Source: Bdellovibrio sp. 28-41-41
GTDB taxonomy: Bacteria > Bdellovibrionota > Bdellovibrionia > Bdellovibrionales > Bdellovibrionaceae
NCBI GenBank assembly: GCA_002256935.1
Contig: NCGL01000005.1
Coordinates: 1 to 64,000 of the forward strand
Length of the DNA stretch: 64,000 nt
Direction of reading: 5' to 3'
How positions within the stretch are numbered: position 1 is the first letter of the stretch; each line of letters starts with the position of its first letter. Positions 19,245 to 28,276 of this stretch are shown piece after piece. The position numbers were made by a program, and so were the translations under genes. The notes beneath the pieces were generated by a model that was not told the origin of the DNA, searched no databases, and saw only the letters and a program-made list of their open reading frames with translations.

Positions 19245-20201
19245 TTATATAAACTTTTTTACTAAGTCGATAACAAGTCCGGCATCGTTCATAATGTAGA
19301 AATGCAGATTTTTTTCGTCATTCTTAATTAAGTCTTCCACTTGAGCTAAAGCCCAACGACGACCGATTTCTTCCACATGGGCAGGATTAGACGTAATTTC
19401 ATCTACAAGCCTTTCGGGAAGGTCAACGCTGAACGTTTTAGGAACCGATTTTAATTGAGCCACATTCTTGATAATTTTAAGCCCGGGAATAATAGGAGCC
19501 GTGATACCCGCATCGAGACAGGCTTTTTTAAATTGATAGTATTTTTGATTATCAAAAAACATTTGAGTCACGATATAATCCGCGCCGGCGTCCACTTTCT
19601 TTTTCAAGAATTGAATATCGGTTTTAAAATTAGCGGCTTCAAAATGTTTCTCTGGGTAGCCGGCCACGCCGATTCCATAATCTAGAGGTTCACTGTTAGA
19701 AATCTCTTCAATGAACTGTCCGGTGCTCATGCCTTTGATTTGCGTTACTAAATCAGATGCGTACTGGTTGATGGAGCGATTTTTAGAAACTTCTTTGCTG
19801 TAGTTTAAACTATCACCACGCAAGGCAAGAACATTATGAATGCCTAAATAGTTTAGCTCGATTAATGCATCTTCCGTTTCTTCTTTAGTAAAACCTTGGC
19901 ACAGAATGTGGGCCACCGTATCAATGCGGAAACGATTTTGAATAATACCGCAAATCCCTAAAGTACCCGGACGTTTTTTAAATGTACGCTTAACGATCGA
20001 ACCATCTGAATTTTCGTGGTAGTAAGCACTCGAAGCATGACTAGTGACATCGATCCACGGAGGATCCAGTTTGCTTAAGTCTTCGGCGATATCAATGATT
20101 TCTTTAACGGAACGACCACGTGGCGGCGGCACGATTTCAAAACTGAATTCCGGTGGATTCGATTTTTGTAAGGCTCTGTTGATGTGCTCAATTACTTTCA
20201 A
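19245..20201 (-). CDS. metF: Methylenetetrahydrofolate reductase
   Basis: FAD enzyme reducing methylenetetrahydrofolate to 5-methyltetrahydrofolate, the methyl donor for the adjacent methionine synthase. The 318 residues include the catalytic glutamate in FSFEIVPPPRG, NVLALRGDS, GVAGYPEKH and the DYIVTQMFFDN segment that binds folate. It has an insertion of 20-30 residues after PPPRGRS compared with E. coli MetF. It is directly upstream of metH and 39 nt downstream of the sugar-transferase gene on the same strand. Confidence 0.95.
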   Translation of the reverse strand: MKVIEHINRALQKSNPPEFSFEIVPPPRGRSVKEIIDIAEDLSKLDPPWIDVTSHASSAYYHENSDGSIVKRTFKKRPGTLGICGIIQNRFRIDTVAHILCQGFTKEETEDALIELNYLGIHNVLALRGDSLNYSKEVSKNRSINQYASDLVTQIKGMSTGQFIEEISNSEPLDYGIGVAGYPEKHFEAANFKTDIQFLKKKVDAGADYIVTQMFFDNQKYYQFKKACLDAGITAPIIPGLKIIKNVAQLKSVPKTFSVDLPERLVDEITSNPAHVEEIGRRWALAQVEDLIKNDEKNLHFYIMNDAGLVIDLVKKFI

Positions 20202-20240
20202 TTTCGTTTACCTTTTTGTCTAGTCATCTACTTTTATTTT

Positions 20241-21611
20241 TTATCGACCTTTACCAAAAAGGACGACGCGAATAGTTTTAAATATAATCTGTATATCTAG
20301 TATGAAACTAAAGTTTTTAATGTAATACAAATCAAATTGCAATTTCTGCTTTGAATCTTCTACGCTGGCTCCATAGGCATACATCACCTGAGCCCAACCC
20401 GTGATACCCGGTCGAACTAAATGGCGCATTCGATAGAACGGAATCACCTTCTCTAATTCAATATTAAATTCGGGTCTTTCTGGCCGTGGGCCTATGAAAC
20501 TCATATCACCCTTGATTACATTCCATAACTGAGGCAGCTCATCAATGCGAGTCAATCGAATGAATTTTCCAACACGAGTAATCCTAGAGTCATTGCTCTT
20601 GGCCCACTGCGCACCTTGTTTTTCAGCATCGGTCACCATCGAGCGCATTTTAAAAATCGTGAATTCCCGATCATTCAAACCTGTACGAATTTGGCTGTAA
20701 AAAGCGGGGCCGCGGGATTCAAGTTTAATCAAAAGCGAGAAAATCAGCAGAAACGGCCACGTCACAAGAAGCAGCATCAACGCCAAGATTAAATCCAAAA
20801 TGCGCTTCACACGTAGGCCAAGCGGGTTATGGAACAAATCAAAACCTTTCTCGAAAATGAACCACTCGCTACTTAGAAAATCGACGGGAATCTTTTTCTC
20901 GATGTCTTCAAAAAATTGCGACAAGTTTAGAATTTCTTTCCCAGCAAAACGAGCTTGCATCAGCTGCGCTGTTAAATCTGGGCTCCATAAATTTGACGGC
21001 AAAGAAACCACGATGGCCTGCCAATCTTGGTGAATTTTTTCTAACGGATGATTCGGTAGCCAATTTAAAATCTCGTAATTGATTTTAAATTTTCCAACTA
21101 TCTCGTTTTCAATAAACGGGTTGTGGTCACCGGCGGCCAAAAACAAATACGACGTCTTTCCTGCCCTAGCAGAAAGCATTCCCCACAATATTCGCCGGTA
21201 TGACATTGAGGCTATACCGAACAGAATCGTAGATCCAATCAAGATTCCGCGACCAAAAATCCCTGACCTATCTTTACTAAGAAGGTAGTTTACAGTTAAT
21301 ACAAACGCGATGGTGACAATAAAGCTAGAGACTTGTCTAAGGAAAATATCTTTAAATCGATGATGTGGTTCGACATCATAGGCACCAAAAATATAACTAA
21401 ACCCAAGTAGAGACATGGTAATAAACCACAATCCCATGGAATCAAAATACCAAGCATAGTCACCCAATCGCAGCCACGAAAACAAATGAATCGCCAGCAA
21501 ATAGACGGCGCCATCAAAAGTCAGCAACGTCAGTTTATTCTTGGGTGTTAATCGAATTTTCATTTCGCCATTGTCGTTAACTTTCGGGCATTTTTCAATC
21601 GCATTTTTCAC
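20241..21611 (-). CDS. Polyprenyl-phosphate sugar-1-phosphate transferase (WbaP/WcaJ type)
   Basis: Initiates exopolysaccharide or O-antigen synthesis by moving a sugar phosphate onto undecaprenyl phosphate. The N-terminal half has four to five hydrophobic helices (about 20-140) and a Rossmann-like middle. The C-terminal catalytic domain has KRILDLILAL, KLESRGPAFYSQIRTG, FTIFKMRSMVTDAE, TRIDELPQLWNV and GPRPERPEF. I prefer the GTG at 21611, which has an AGGA site 9 nt before it; the frame is open to a TTG at 21641, and an ATG at 21563 is a third option. It diverges from the ligase/polymerase gene. Confidence 0.9.
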   Translation of the reverse strand: MKNAIEKCPKVNDNGEMKIRLTPKNKLTLLTFDGAVYLLAIHLFSWLRLGDYAWYFDSMGLWFITMSLLGFSYIFGAYDVEPHHRFKDIFLRQVSSFIVTIAFVLTVNYLLSKDRSGIFGRGILIGSTILFGIASMSYRRILWGMLSARAGKTSYLFLAAGDHNPFIENEIVGKFKINYEILNWLPNHPLEKIHQDWQAIVVSLPSNLWSPDLTAQLMQARFAGKEILNLSQFFEDIEKKIPVDFLSSEWFIFEKGFDLFHNPLGLRVKRILDLILALMLLLVTWPFLLIFSLLIKLESRGPAFYSQIRTGLNDREFTIFKMRSMVTDAEKQGAQWAKSNDSRITRVGKFIRLTRIDELPQLWNVIKGDMSFIGPRPERPEFNIELEKVIPFYRMRHLVRPGITGWAQVMYAYGASVEDSKQKLQFDLYYIKNFSFILDIQIIFKTIRVVLFGKGR

Positions 21612-21659
21612 CTTATTTTTCCTTAGCCAACCACCCGTCAAAGTGGCTATACTGCGTCC

Positions 21660-22886
21660 ATGACCGCTCTGTTATTTGTATTCTTAAGTGCGACTTTAAT
21701 CTCACAGTCATTCATGGATGCTATGTCCGTAGTGATTATTCTCTACATGCTGACTATGCGGTTTACTAAACAGACTCTATTTTCGCCGTTTATATCCAGC
21801 AAATCGGGACTTAAAGAGCTGGCTTTCTTTGTTTTATGGCTAGCCGTCATCGTAATTGGCTTGCGTGCCAGCCCGCATATGCTGAAAAATCTTTCGGAAT
21901 GGAAGTGGATCTTAAATCTGACGTTCATGTTCTGGTTCCTGAATCACTACCTAACTAAACGCGGAACGCCATCAATGACTCTGTCTTTTTGGCAGCCATT
22001 GTATTGGGTACTGATCGCTTGCTTCATCTATGGCGCTATCAGTTTAGGCATGGGCATCGACTTGTTTAAGCAAACACCACTCACCCATGGCCAGCGCTTT
22101 GCCGGGCCATTTGATGATCCGATGAACTTTGCACACATATACGGCATGTACGCCGCCTTTTTAGTGCCATTTGTTCTAGAGGCCGTGTCGGAATGGAAAC
22201 ACGGAAATCAGAAAACAAAAAACCAAAAACTGCTTCTCATCGCTTTCACATTAACGGCAATAAGTGTCGCACTCACACTCACTCGCGGTGCCTGGGCCGG
22301 CCTATCGGCAGCGATCTTTGTGATGCTATTCATCTATAGAAAACGCTTAGGCATCGCCATCGCCGGCGTCGGCATTGTCACCGCTCTATTATTGTATGTG
22401 GGTTCTGCGACATTCAAAACCCGAGTCGACCAAGCTTTTAACCCCTCACAAAGCTACGATGGCGAACGCTACAACTTGTGGCACACTAACCTAGAAATCT
22501 TCAAAGACTACCCCATATTCGGAATCGGTCACGGCGACTACATGGCGTACCTACCAACATACTTCGCAAAACTAGGAATCCCCGCCGACCACTTCCAAAG
22601 CCACGCACACAACCAGTACTTACAATTCCTAAGCAACACAGGCCTAGTCGGCTTCTTATTTTACATGATTTTCATTTTAGGATTGCTGGTATTCACATTC
22701 AAACAATACCGCAAACACCGCGACCCGGTTTTCCTAGGATCTATCGGCGCGCAAGTCGCCTTTCATGTGGGTTCACTAACGGAATGTAATTTCGAACGCG
22801 CCAAGGTTCGCTTGGTATTTCTATTTTTCTGCGCACTAGCTTTAAGCGTTGCAGCCCAATTGCGGACCGATAAAAAGACGGCATAA
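21660..22886 (+). CDS. O-antigen ligase / Wzy-type polymerase
   Basis: A 408-residue inner-membrane protein of the O-antigen ligase family. It has 10-12 hydrophobic segments and a large periplasmic loop (about 255-320) with DYPIFGIGHGDY and HFQSHAHNQYLQFLSNTG, the region of functional Arg and His residues in WaaL and Wzy proteins. An earlier motif, LTLTRGAWAGLSAA, is typical of the family. It pairs with the divergent initiating sugar transferase; galE is about 8 kb away. Whether it polymerises or ligates cannot be told from sequence. Confidence 0.88.
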   Translation: MTALLFVFLSATLISQSFMDAMSVVIILYMLTMRFTKQTLFSPFISSKSGLKELAFFVLWLAVIVIGLRASPHMLKNLSEWKWILNLTFMFWFLNHYLTKRGTPSMTLSFWQPLYWVLIACFIYGAISLGMGIDLFKQTPLTHGQRFAGPFDDPMNFAHIYGMYAAFLVPFVLEAVSEWKHGNQKTKNQKLLLIAFTLTAISVALTLTRGAWAGLSAAIFVMLFIYRKRLGIAIAGVGIVTALLLYVGSATFKTRVDQAFNPSQSYDGERYNLWHTNLEIFKDYPIFGIGHGDYMAYLPTYFAKLGIPADHFQSHAHNQYLQFLSNTGLVGFLFYMIFILGLLVFTFKQYRKHRDPVFLGSIGAQVAFHVGSLTECNFERAKVRLVFLFFCALALSVAAQLRTDKKTA

Positions 22887-22974
22887 CTTCCGCCTCAAAC
22901 ACAATACCGCGACATCGCAAAAAAAACTGGTGCGGCTGGGTTATTTTTTTTGGAAATGAAAAACGTGAGGCTTT

Positions 22975-23421
22975 CTACCGGTCGAGAATAGCAACAAAAT
23001 CCCCTTCAAACGAAGCACAAACCTTAGCCTTAGTCTCAACCAATGCAGTCAAAGTCACCTTAGCTTTTTGCTTGCGCGACAACTTGTCGAAAAACTCCGT
23101 CTGCGACTCTGAAGACCAAGAGGCCTTAGCAATAAAATTCTCGCCCACCGGGTGATCATAACTGATCTTCCCATCAGAAATTACGATGTTGTTTGTCGTA
23201 TACCCACGATCACGAAGACCGACAAGAAACAACCCATAACAAGACAACGCACACGCCGAATACTGACTGCCACCAAAGGCTGTCCCTTTGTGATTTTTAT
23301 TAACATCCAATTTAAATTTCAAAATCACTTCGTCCGATGTCGACTTAACGACATCGAGTCCCATCGACTTTGTTATTGGGATCTCTTGATTAAACAAATC
23401 TTGTAATTCTTTTGGCGTCAT
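22975..23421 (-). CDS. YiiD-C-type hotdog thioesterase-like protein
   Basis: A 148-residue single-domain protein with the hotdog-fold core of the YiiD C-terminal putative thioesterase family: NHKGTAFGGSQYSACAL at about residues 43-59 contains the helix-capping GTAFGG motif, and NIVISDGKISYDHPV follows. It probably hydrolyses an acyl thioester, but the substrate is unknown. It starts from ATG with an AGGA site 7 nt upstream and stands alone. Confidence 0.8.
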   Translation of the reverse strand: MTPKELQDLFNQEIPITKSMGLDVVKSTSDEVILKFKLDVNKNHKGTAFGGSQYSACALSCYGLFLVGLRDRGYTTNNIVISDGKISYDHPVGENFIAKASWSSESQTEFFDKLSRKQKAKVTLTALVETKAKVCASFEGDFVAILDR

Positions 23422-23658
23422 TGTTTTTCCTATTTTATTAGGTTTAGTACCAAATCAATTTCTTTATCTTTACTTGCTCTTTCGAGTAGAAAAAATGAGG
23501 TTTAAGCTCGGATATATTCTTGCTGATTTTCATATGGAAAAACTCTAACAAGACTTATCTAGACCGGCTAGCTATTTCGATGCCCCAGAGTGAAGCGAAA
23601 TCGTGTCTCAAGATGAAACACTGCATATAAAAATACTGTTTTATATTAATAACTTAGA

Positions 23659-23690
23659 CAATACTACCTTCAAGTTTTCTTGAGGTATTG
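23659..23690 (+). promoter_or_regulatory. Hairpin just upstream of the Calx-beta lipoprotein gene
   Basis: CAATAC at 23659-23664 pairs with GTATTG at 23685-23690, enclosing an inner TTCAAG-type stem with a TTTT loop. It ends 13 nt before the ATG, where no clear Shine-Dalgarno sequence is visible. It may modulate translation initiation. Confidence 0.4.
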
Positions 23691-23703
23691 CCGATAGACA
23701 GAT

Positions 23704-26700
23704 ATGCGTTTTGTGGTCCTGCTTTTAACCTCCATGACTGTGCTAACCCTTTCTAGCTGCACAAACGGCGATCCGTCTCTCAGTGTGCTTTCATCTTTTA
23801 ACGGGATCACATTTTCTACAGAAAAAAAATCAACAGAAACGTACACTATCGGCACGGCCCCAACATGTCAGTCCGAACTTCTTGTTACGGGCCAATGTGA
23901 TCAACGATTTGAACAGCTCCAATTTTCTATCGACAATGAAACTACATGGACTCGAATGACCGGTTACAACACCGGCAGCGATGGCGATTGCGTGGACGGC
24001 GAATTTAAACTCTACTTCCCAAATGCCTGCACGACTTTCAACATCAGCAACGGCGGCAACGAATTAAAGAAAATCCTTATCCGAGCAGATAAAAACATTG
24101 CGCAAAACTCAACTCGTGAAGCGAGCGTTAAATTTACAAGTGATGTGATCAACGCCACTAAAATTTCAATTGCGGACGCAGGCTCTATCGTGGAAGGCAC
24201 TACCGCTACATTTAGTGTCACGTTAAGTTCAGCCAATGAAAAACCAGTGACTGTAGATTACGCGCTTGTTCCTGGTTCAGCAGCTCCTTCTGATTTTTCT
24301 GGCGCAACTGTAGGCAGCATTTCTTTTGCGGCGGGCGAAGTTTCTAAAACGATCTCTGTCAATACCACCGACAACAGCGTCGTTTGCGAAATACCTAAAA
24401 CGTTTTCAGTTAATTTATCTAATCCATCTAGCAACGCCGTGATCACAAATCTGATAGGGTCAGCGAACATTGTAGATCCGGACCGCCCAATTCTGAGTTT
24501 TGTCGACTTGAACTCTGCAGCTTCAGGCGTGGCAGAAGTTACGGAAAGCGCAGCGATGTTAGTCACGGTAGGACTCTCGGCCGCCTGTCCGACTCAAGAT
24601 ATTAAATTCGATTGGGCGACGATTGATTCGACGGCAACAAGCACAAGCGACTACGCCGCTTCTTCTGGAACAGCGACGATTCCTAAAGGTTTAATCAATA
24701 TCAACCTAAACATACCGATCACACAAGATGCGGTGGCCGAAGCTCAAGAGAAATTTTCTATATCACTTTCAAATCCTGTCGAAGCCACTATTGCAACGTC
24801 TCTAGCGGATGTATACATCAACGATGATGATTTACCCGTGGCCAGCATTAGTTCCGCATCAGCACTAGAAAATGCAAGCAGCATTTCATTTACTGTTACT
24901 CTGTCCAGCACCCCCGCTTCAACGGTCACGATAAACTATACATTTGCTCATATCACTACAGCGAACGCCGATTTCACTACCACACCCATCAGCGGAATGG
25001 TTACGATCCTGGGCGGATTTACCTCAGCCTCTATCACTTTCCCGATAAACAATGACCTTATCGACGAACCCGATCAGAATTTTTCAGTCACACTCGAATC
25101 GGCGGGCGCTATTGGAGCCACTATTTCATCCACCAACTCTACCGGAACTGGAACTATCCAAGATGACGACGCCGCCCCCTCGTTAAGTATCAGCGCAACT
25201 TCAGCGACTATATCCGAAGGCGCTGGTACGGCGACTTTTGTAGTCACTCCATCCATAGTCAGTGAAAAAACGATTACGGTTTTATTCTCTGCAACTGATG
25301 ATTCAGCTATTGCGGGCGAAGACTACACGGCCGTTTCATCGGCTACTGTAACTCTGCCTCCCAATACGGCTTCAGGATCAAAAACTGTTACGATATTAGA
25401 TGATACGATCGACGAGCCTCGCCAGTTTTTCTGGGGAACGATTTCGTCTCCGACCAATGCAACCCTCGGCGCGACCTCAACCGTTCGCCAATATCTGACC
25501 GACAACGATCCGGAACCCACCGTTTCTATCGCCAACGGTTCAGCCACAGAGGGCAGCAATGTCGTGCTTCAAGTTGCACTCTCAGCACTGTCCCAACAAA
25601 CATTTTCAATCGACTACACAAACACGCTAATTACGGCATTGAGCTCGGATTTTTCTGGCTTCATAGCTAGTGGCACTCTTAATTTTCCGGCCAGCACTTT
25701 GACTCAAAACATCACCTACATAACCGACGATGACGCCATTTTGGAAGGACCAGAGACATTCACCGTCGTTTTATCAAATCCACAAAATACATCTTCAATG
25801 AGTGATGCTTCGGGCAATATCACAATTACGAATAACATAGCTACAGGTACTATTTCAGACAACGAACCTTTTGCCCCGCCAGTACTAACGCTATTGATAC
25901 CAACGCTGACACCGTCAATCTCAGCGACGCCAACTATTCGCGCCTCGGGCGTAGCGGCATCGGAAGACGTGCTTATCTATTCTGACTCTAATTGCGACAC
26001 TCAACTGACATCGGCTTTTGCATCGGGCACCACTGTCGACATTGCTCTACCAACTCTATCCGCCGGTAGTCATTCGTTTTATGTCAGACGCAAAAGTGGC
26101 GCAATTTATTCAGCCTGTTCGACCTCAGGCCTTGCCTACACTTTTTCTATGCCAGTCGTTGTCCCCGTGTACCCAACACATGGAGCCAACTGGAACGACT
26201 ATATTAGTTTTTCAAATAACTCGAATAGTATATACACGCAAGCCGACACATCATGCACTGGTAACGAGACTGGGCCGACGAATCAATTTAATGGCTGCAT
26301 CCACGGAGGCGAGAAACTCAAAGTCGTGGCGACGGGGTTTACGACTTGCACAAATCTATACATAGTTGAAAACCTGAGCGTCTTTGACTGGGACTGCGAC
26401 AACGGCTCCGGCGTAGCCACATTTTACACGCGTGGAATTAAAGTCGGTAAAGGGTTACGCGATCTCATCAATTTTTCCACTACGGCCTTCAAACAAAATC
26501 ATATTGTCCTTGGTTACGACGGCGCTACAATTTCTAGTTCGTCGAGCTCAGTTTGGTGGACAAATCCAGTTTCTAATTTGTCAGTAGCGCTGAATAACAG
26601 CGCGACTACTACGGTTAATAATTTAAATGATCCTGGCAAAATCTATATCTTGCCAGCAAATCAAGATACATTTGGCTACGCGATTACCGCAGACAAAGTT

Positions 26701-28248
26701 TCTCTTGTTACAGCGCCTAGCACTCGTTTAAATAAATACGAACCTACGGATTCGTTCAATTGCAATAGTTCGACTGGCCAATGGGCAAATTCTGCCAGTG
26801 ATGATGTCGACACGGTTATTTGCGCTGGTAACAGAAAATATTTATGGATCGAAGCTGATATTTTCGGTGAAAGTGGCACCTACCAACCAAACTACGCTCT
26901 ATACGCCACCGATATGAAGCGATCTCAAATTCGAAATACAATAACACGTGGTTTTTCGCATTCTAGCATCACGAGCGCCATCACGCTGTACAACTCTCAT
27001 TATAACCTGATCCAAGGCTTAACCATCCACGATGCCGGCGGCGGCTTGCTATTGCAAACATCATCTTACAATACCGCTATAGGCATTTATATTTCCAATA
27101 CTTACGGACCGCCAAGTACAAGTCCAACGGCCATTGAAATTAACGGAGCTAGCGCTTACTTCAACAAACTATATAATATCCGCATTTCTAATCATGGAAA
27201 AGGCTCTACCAACACCGCCGCTATAGAAGTTAAAGCGCCAAAAAATATTATCTCAAAAGCCATCATCACAAACACACTCGGAAACAACTACACCTATGGA
27301 ATTCGACTGGGAGGATCTACCGCCAGCGAAAACATCCTCTCCCAAATCATTACCGCCGGATCAACTCACTCCGGGATCATTTTTGACGGTAGCCCCTCAA
27401 AAAATGTTCTTACTAATTTAACCATTGCCAACGTTCAACATGGCATTTACTTCTTCGGCGGATCACCCTCTGAAAACGCATTTTCATCTGTGGTCATTCA
27501 CAATACAGAGTATGGCGTCTACACCGATACTGACGTTCCCGCAGGTCCTCACGGCAATATTTTACAAGATATTCTGATCTCTAAACCTCAATATTTCGCA
27601 TTTAAGTTTCAGAATACAGATTTTGCAATAAGCGGAGGCTACATTTTATACGATGTAAATATTGCCTGCGGGTCTGGTTCTGGAATTGATTTTTGTGCTT
27701 CCGACGCACTGGGAGTAGCGCCATTAGCAACAACTGATTTCATCGGACCGATTTCTGTCGACGATGTTTCCAATCCTGATGACTCCTCAGGAGGCGGCGC
27801 CTATTCAACGCTTACACTCGAAGGCGCACTAAAATTTGAAAACTGGTTTCGGGGTTGGAACAAAGACTATTCAATGACTAGCTCTTCGGCTGTCGGCGCT
27901 AGCGATACTGCCCTTAGGATATGGGACTTCAATGCTGTGACCGGCGGCAGATTAGAAAATCGAAGCGGACTGGGCGTATCAGCCAACTCGGCTATTTCAT
28001 TTAGCGGAGCTGACTGCGCATCGAACGCTGTCGGAGCGACACAGGAAACAACTATCAATGGCATCTCCTACTACCGAAATGCGATCGAGATCAGCGGCGA
28101 CAGAAAAGGAAATGATAACGAACTTTGCGAGTCCGGTGAAGATTGCTTCTATGCTCCCAACATCGGGGCTGCACAGCCTAACGGTGCCTTGTCATCTAGT
28201 TATTGTACAATAGAAACATCGACACATTTGTTTCAACGGGATCCGTAG
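23704..28248 (+). CDS. Giant lipoprotein with five Calx-beta domains and a beta-helix
   Basis: A 1514-residue surface-type protein. Its signal ends LTLSSC (Cys19), predicting lipidation. After a short Cys-containing N-terminal region come five Calx-beta repeats, each about 105 residues (roughly 155-260, 262-378, 380-492, 494-600, 602-718), ending in NDDD/DDDA-type calcium-binding acidic loops. An Ig-like segment (about 725-815) follows. The C-terminal 500 residues contain a right-handed parallel beta-helix (about 1060-1330; repeated asparagine-ending turns such as YNLIQGLTIHDAGG and SENAFSSVVIHNTEYGV), as in NosD-type carbohydrate-active proteins. It likely acts outside the outer membrane in adhesion or polysaccharide binding, an inference. 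No catalytic residues are assignable. Confidence 0.85.
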   Translation: MRFVVLLLTSMTVLTLSSCTNGDPSLSVLSSFNGITFSTEKKSTETYTIGTAPTCQSELLVTGQCDQRFEQLQFSIDNETTWTRMTGYNTGSDGDCVDGEFKLYFPNACTTFNISNGGNELKKILIRADKNIAQNSTREASVKFTSDVINATKISIADAGSIVEGTTATFSVTLSSANEKPVTVDYALVPGSAAPSDFSGATVGSISFAAGEVSKTISVNTTDNSVVCEIPKTFSVNLSNPSSNAVITNLIGSANIVDPDRPILSFVDLNSAASGVAEVTESAAMLVTVGLSAACPTQDIKFDWATIDSTATSTSDYAASSGTATIPKGLININLNIPITQDAVAEAQEKFSISLSNPVEATIATSLADVYINDDDLPVASISSASALENASSISFTVTLSSTPASTVTINYTFAHITTANADFTTTPISGMVTILGGFTSASITFPINNDLIDEPDQNFSVTLESAGAIGATISSTNSTGTGTIQDDDAAPSLSISATSATISEGAGTATFVVTPSIVSEKTITVLFSATDDSAIAGEDYTAVSSATVTLPPNTASGSKTVTILDDTIDEPRQFFWGTISSPTNATLGATSTVRQYLTDNDPEPTVSIANGSATEGSNVVLQVALSALSQQTFSIDYTNTLITALSSDFSGFIASGTLNFPASTLTQNITYITDDDAILEGPETFTVVLSNPQNTSSMSDASGNITITNNIATGTISDNEPFAPPVLTLLIPTLTPSISATPTIRASGVAASEDVLIYSDSNCDTQLTSAFASGTTVDIALPTLSAGSHSFYVRRKSGAIYSACSTSGLAYTFSMPVVVPVYPTHGANWNDYISFSNNSNSIYTQADTSCTGNETGPTNQFNGCIHGGEKLKVVATGFTTCTNLYIVENLSVFDWDCDNGSGVATFYTRGIKVGKGLRDLINFSTTAFKQNHIVLGYDGATISSSSSSVWWTNPVSNLSVALNNSATTTVNNLNDPGKIYILPANQDTFGYAITADKVSLVTAPSTRLNKYEPTDSFNCNSSTGQWANSASDDVDTVICAGNRKYLWIEADIFGESGTYQPNYALYATDMKRSQIRNTITRGFSHSSITSAITLYNSHYNLIQGLTIHDAGGGLLLQTSSYNTAIGIYISNTYGPPSTSPTAIEINGASAYFNKLYNIRISNHGKGSTNTAAIEVKAPKNIISKAIITNTLGNNYTYGIRLGGSTASENILSQIITAGSTHSGIIFDGSPSKNVLTNLTIANVQHGIYFFGGSPSENAFSSVVIHNTEYGVYTDTDVPAGPHGNILQDILISKPQYFAFKFQNTDFAISGGYILYDVNIACGSGSGIDFCASDALGVAPLATTDFIGPISVDDVSNPDDSSGGGAYSTLTLEGALKFENWFRGWNKDYSMTSSSAVGASDTALRIWDFNAVTGGRLENRSGLGVSANSAISFSGADCASNAVGATQETTINGISYYRNAIEISGDRKGNDNELCESGEDCFYAPNIGAAQPNGALSSSYCTIETSTHLFQRDP

Positions 28249-28276
28249 GACAGCTTAGCATTTAATAAAACCTCTG

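Noticed and set aside
20202..20240. SAM or cobalamin riboswitch upstream of metF
   Set aside because: The 39-nt gap is too short and has no such motif; none was found before metH either.
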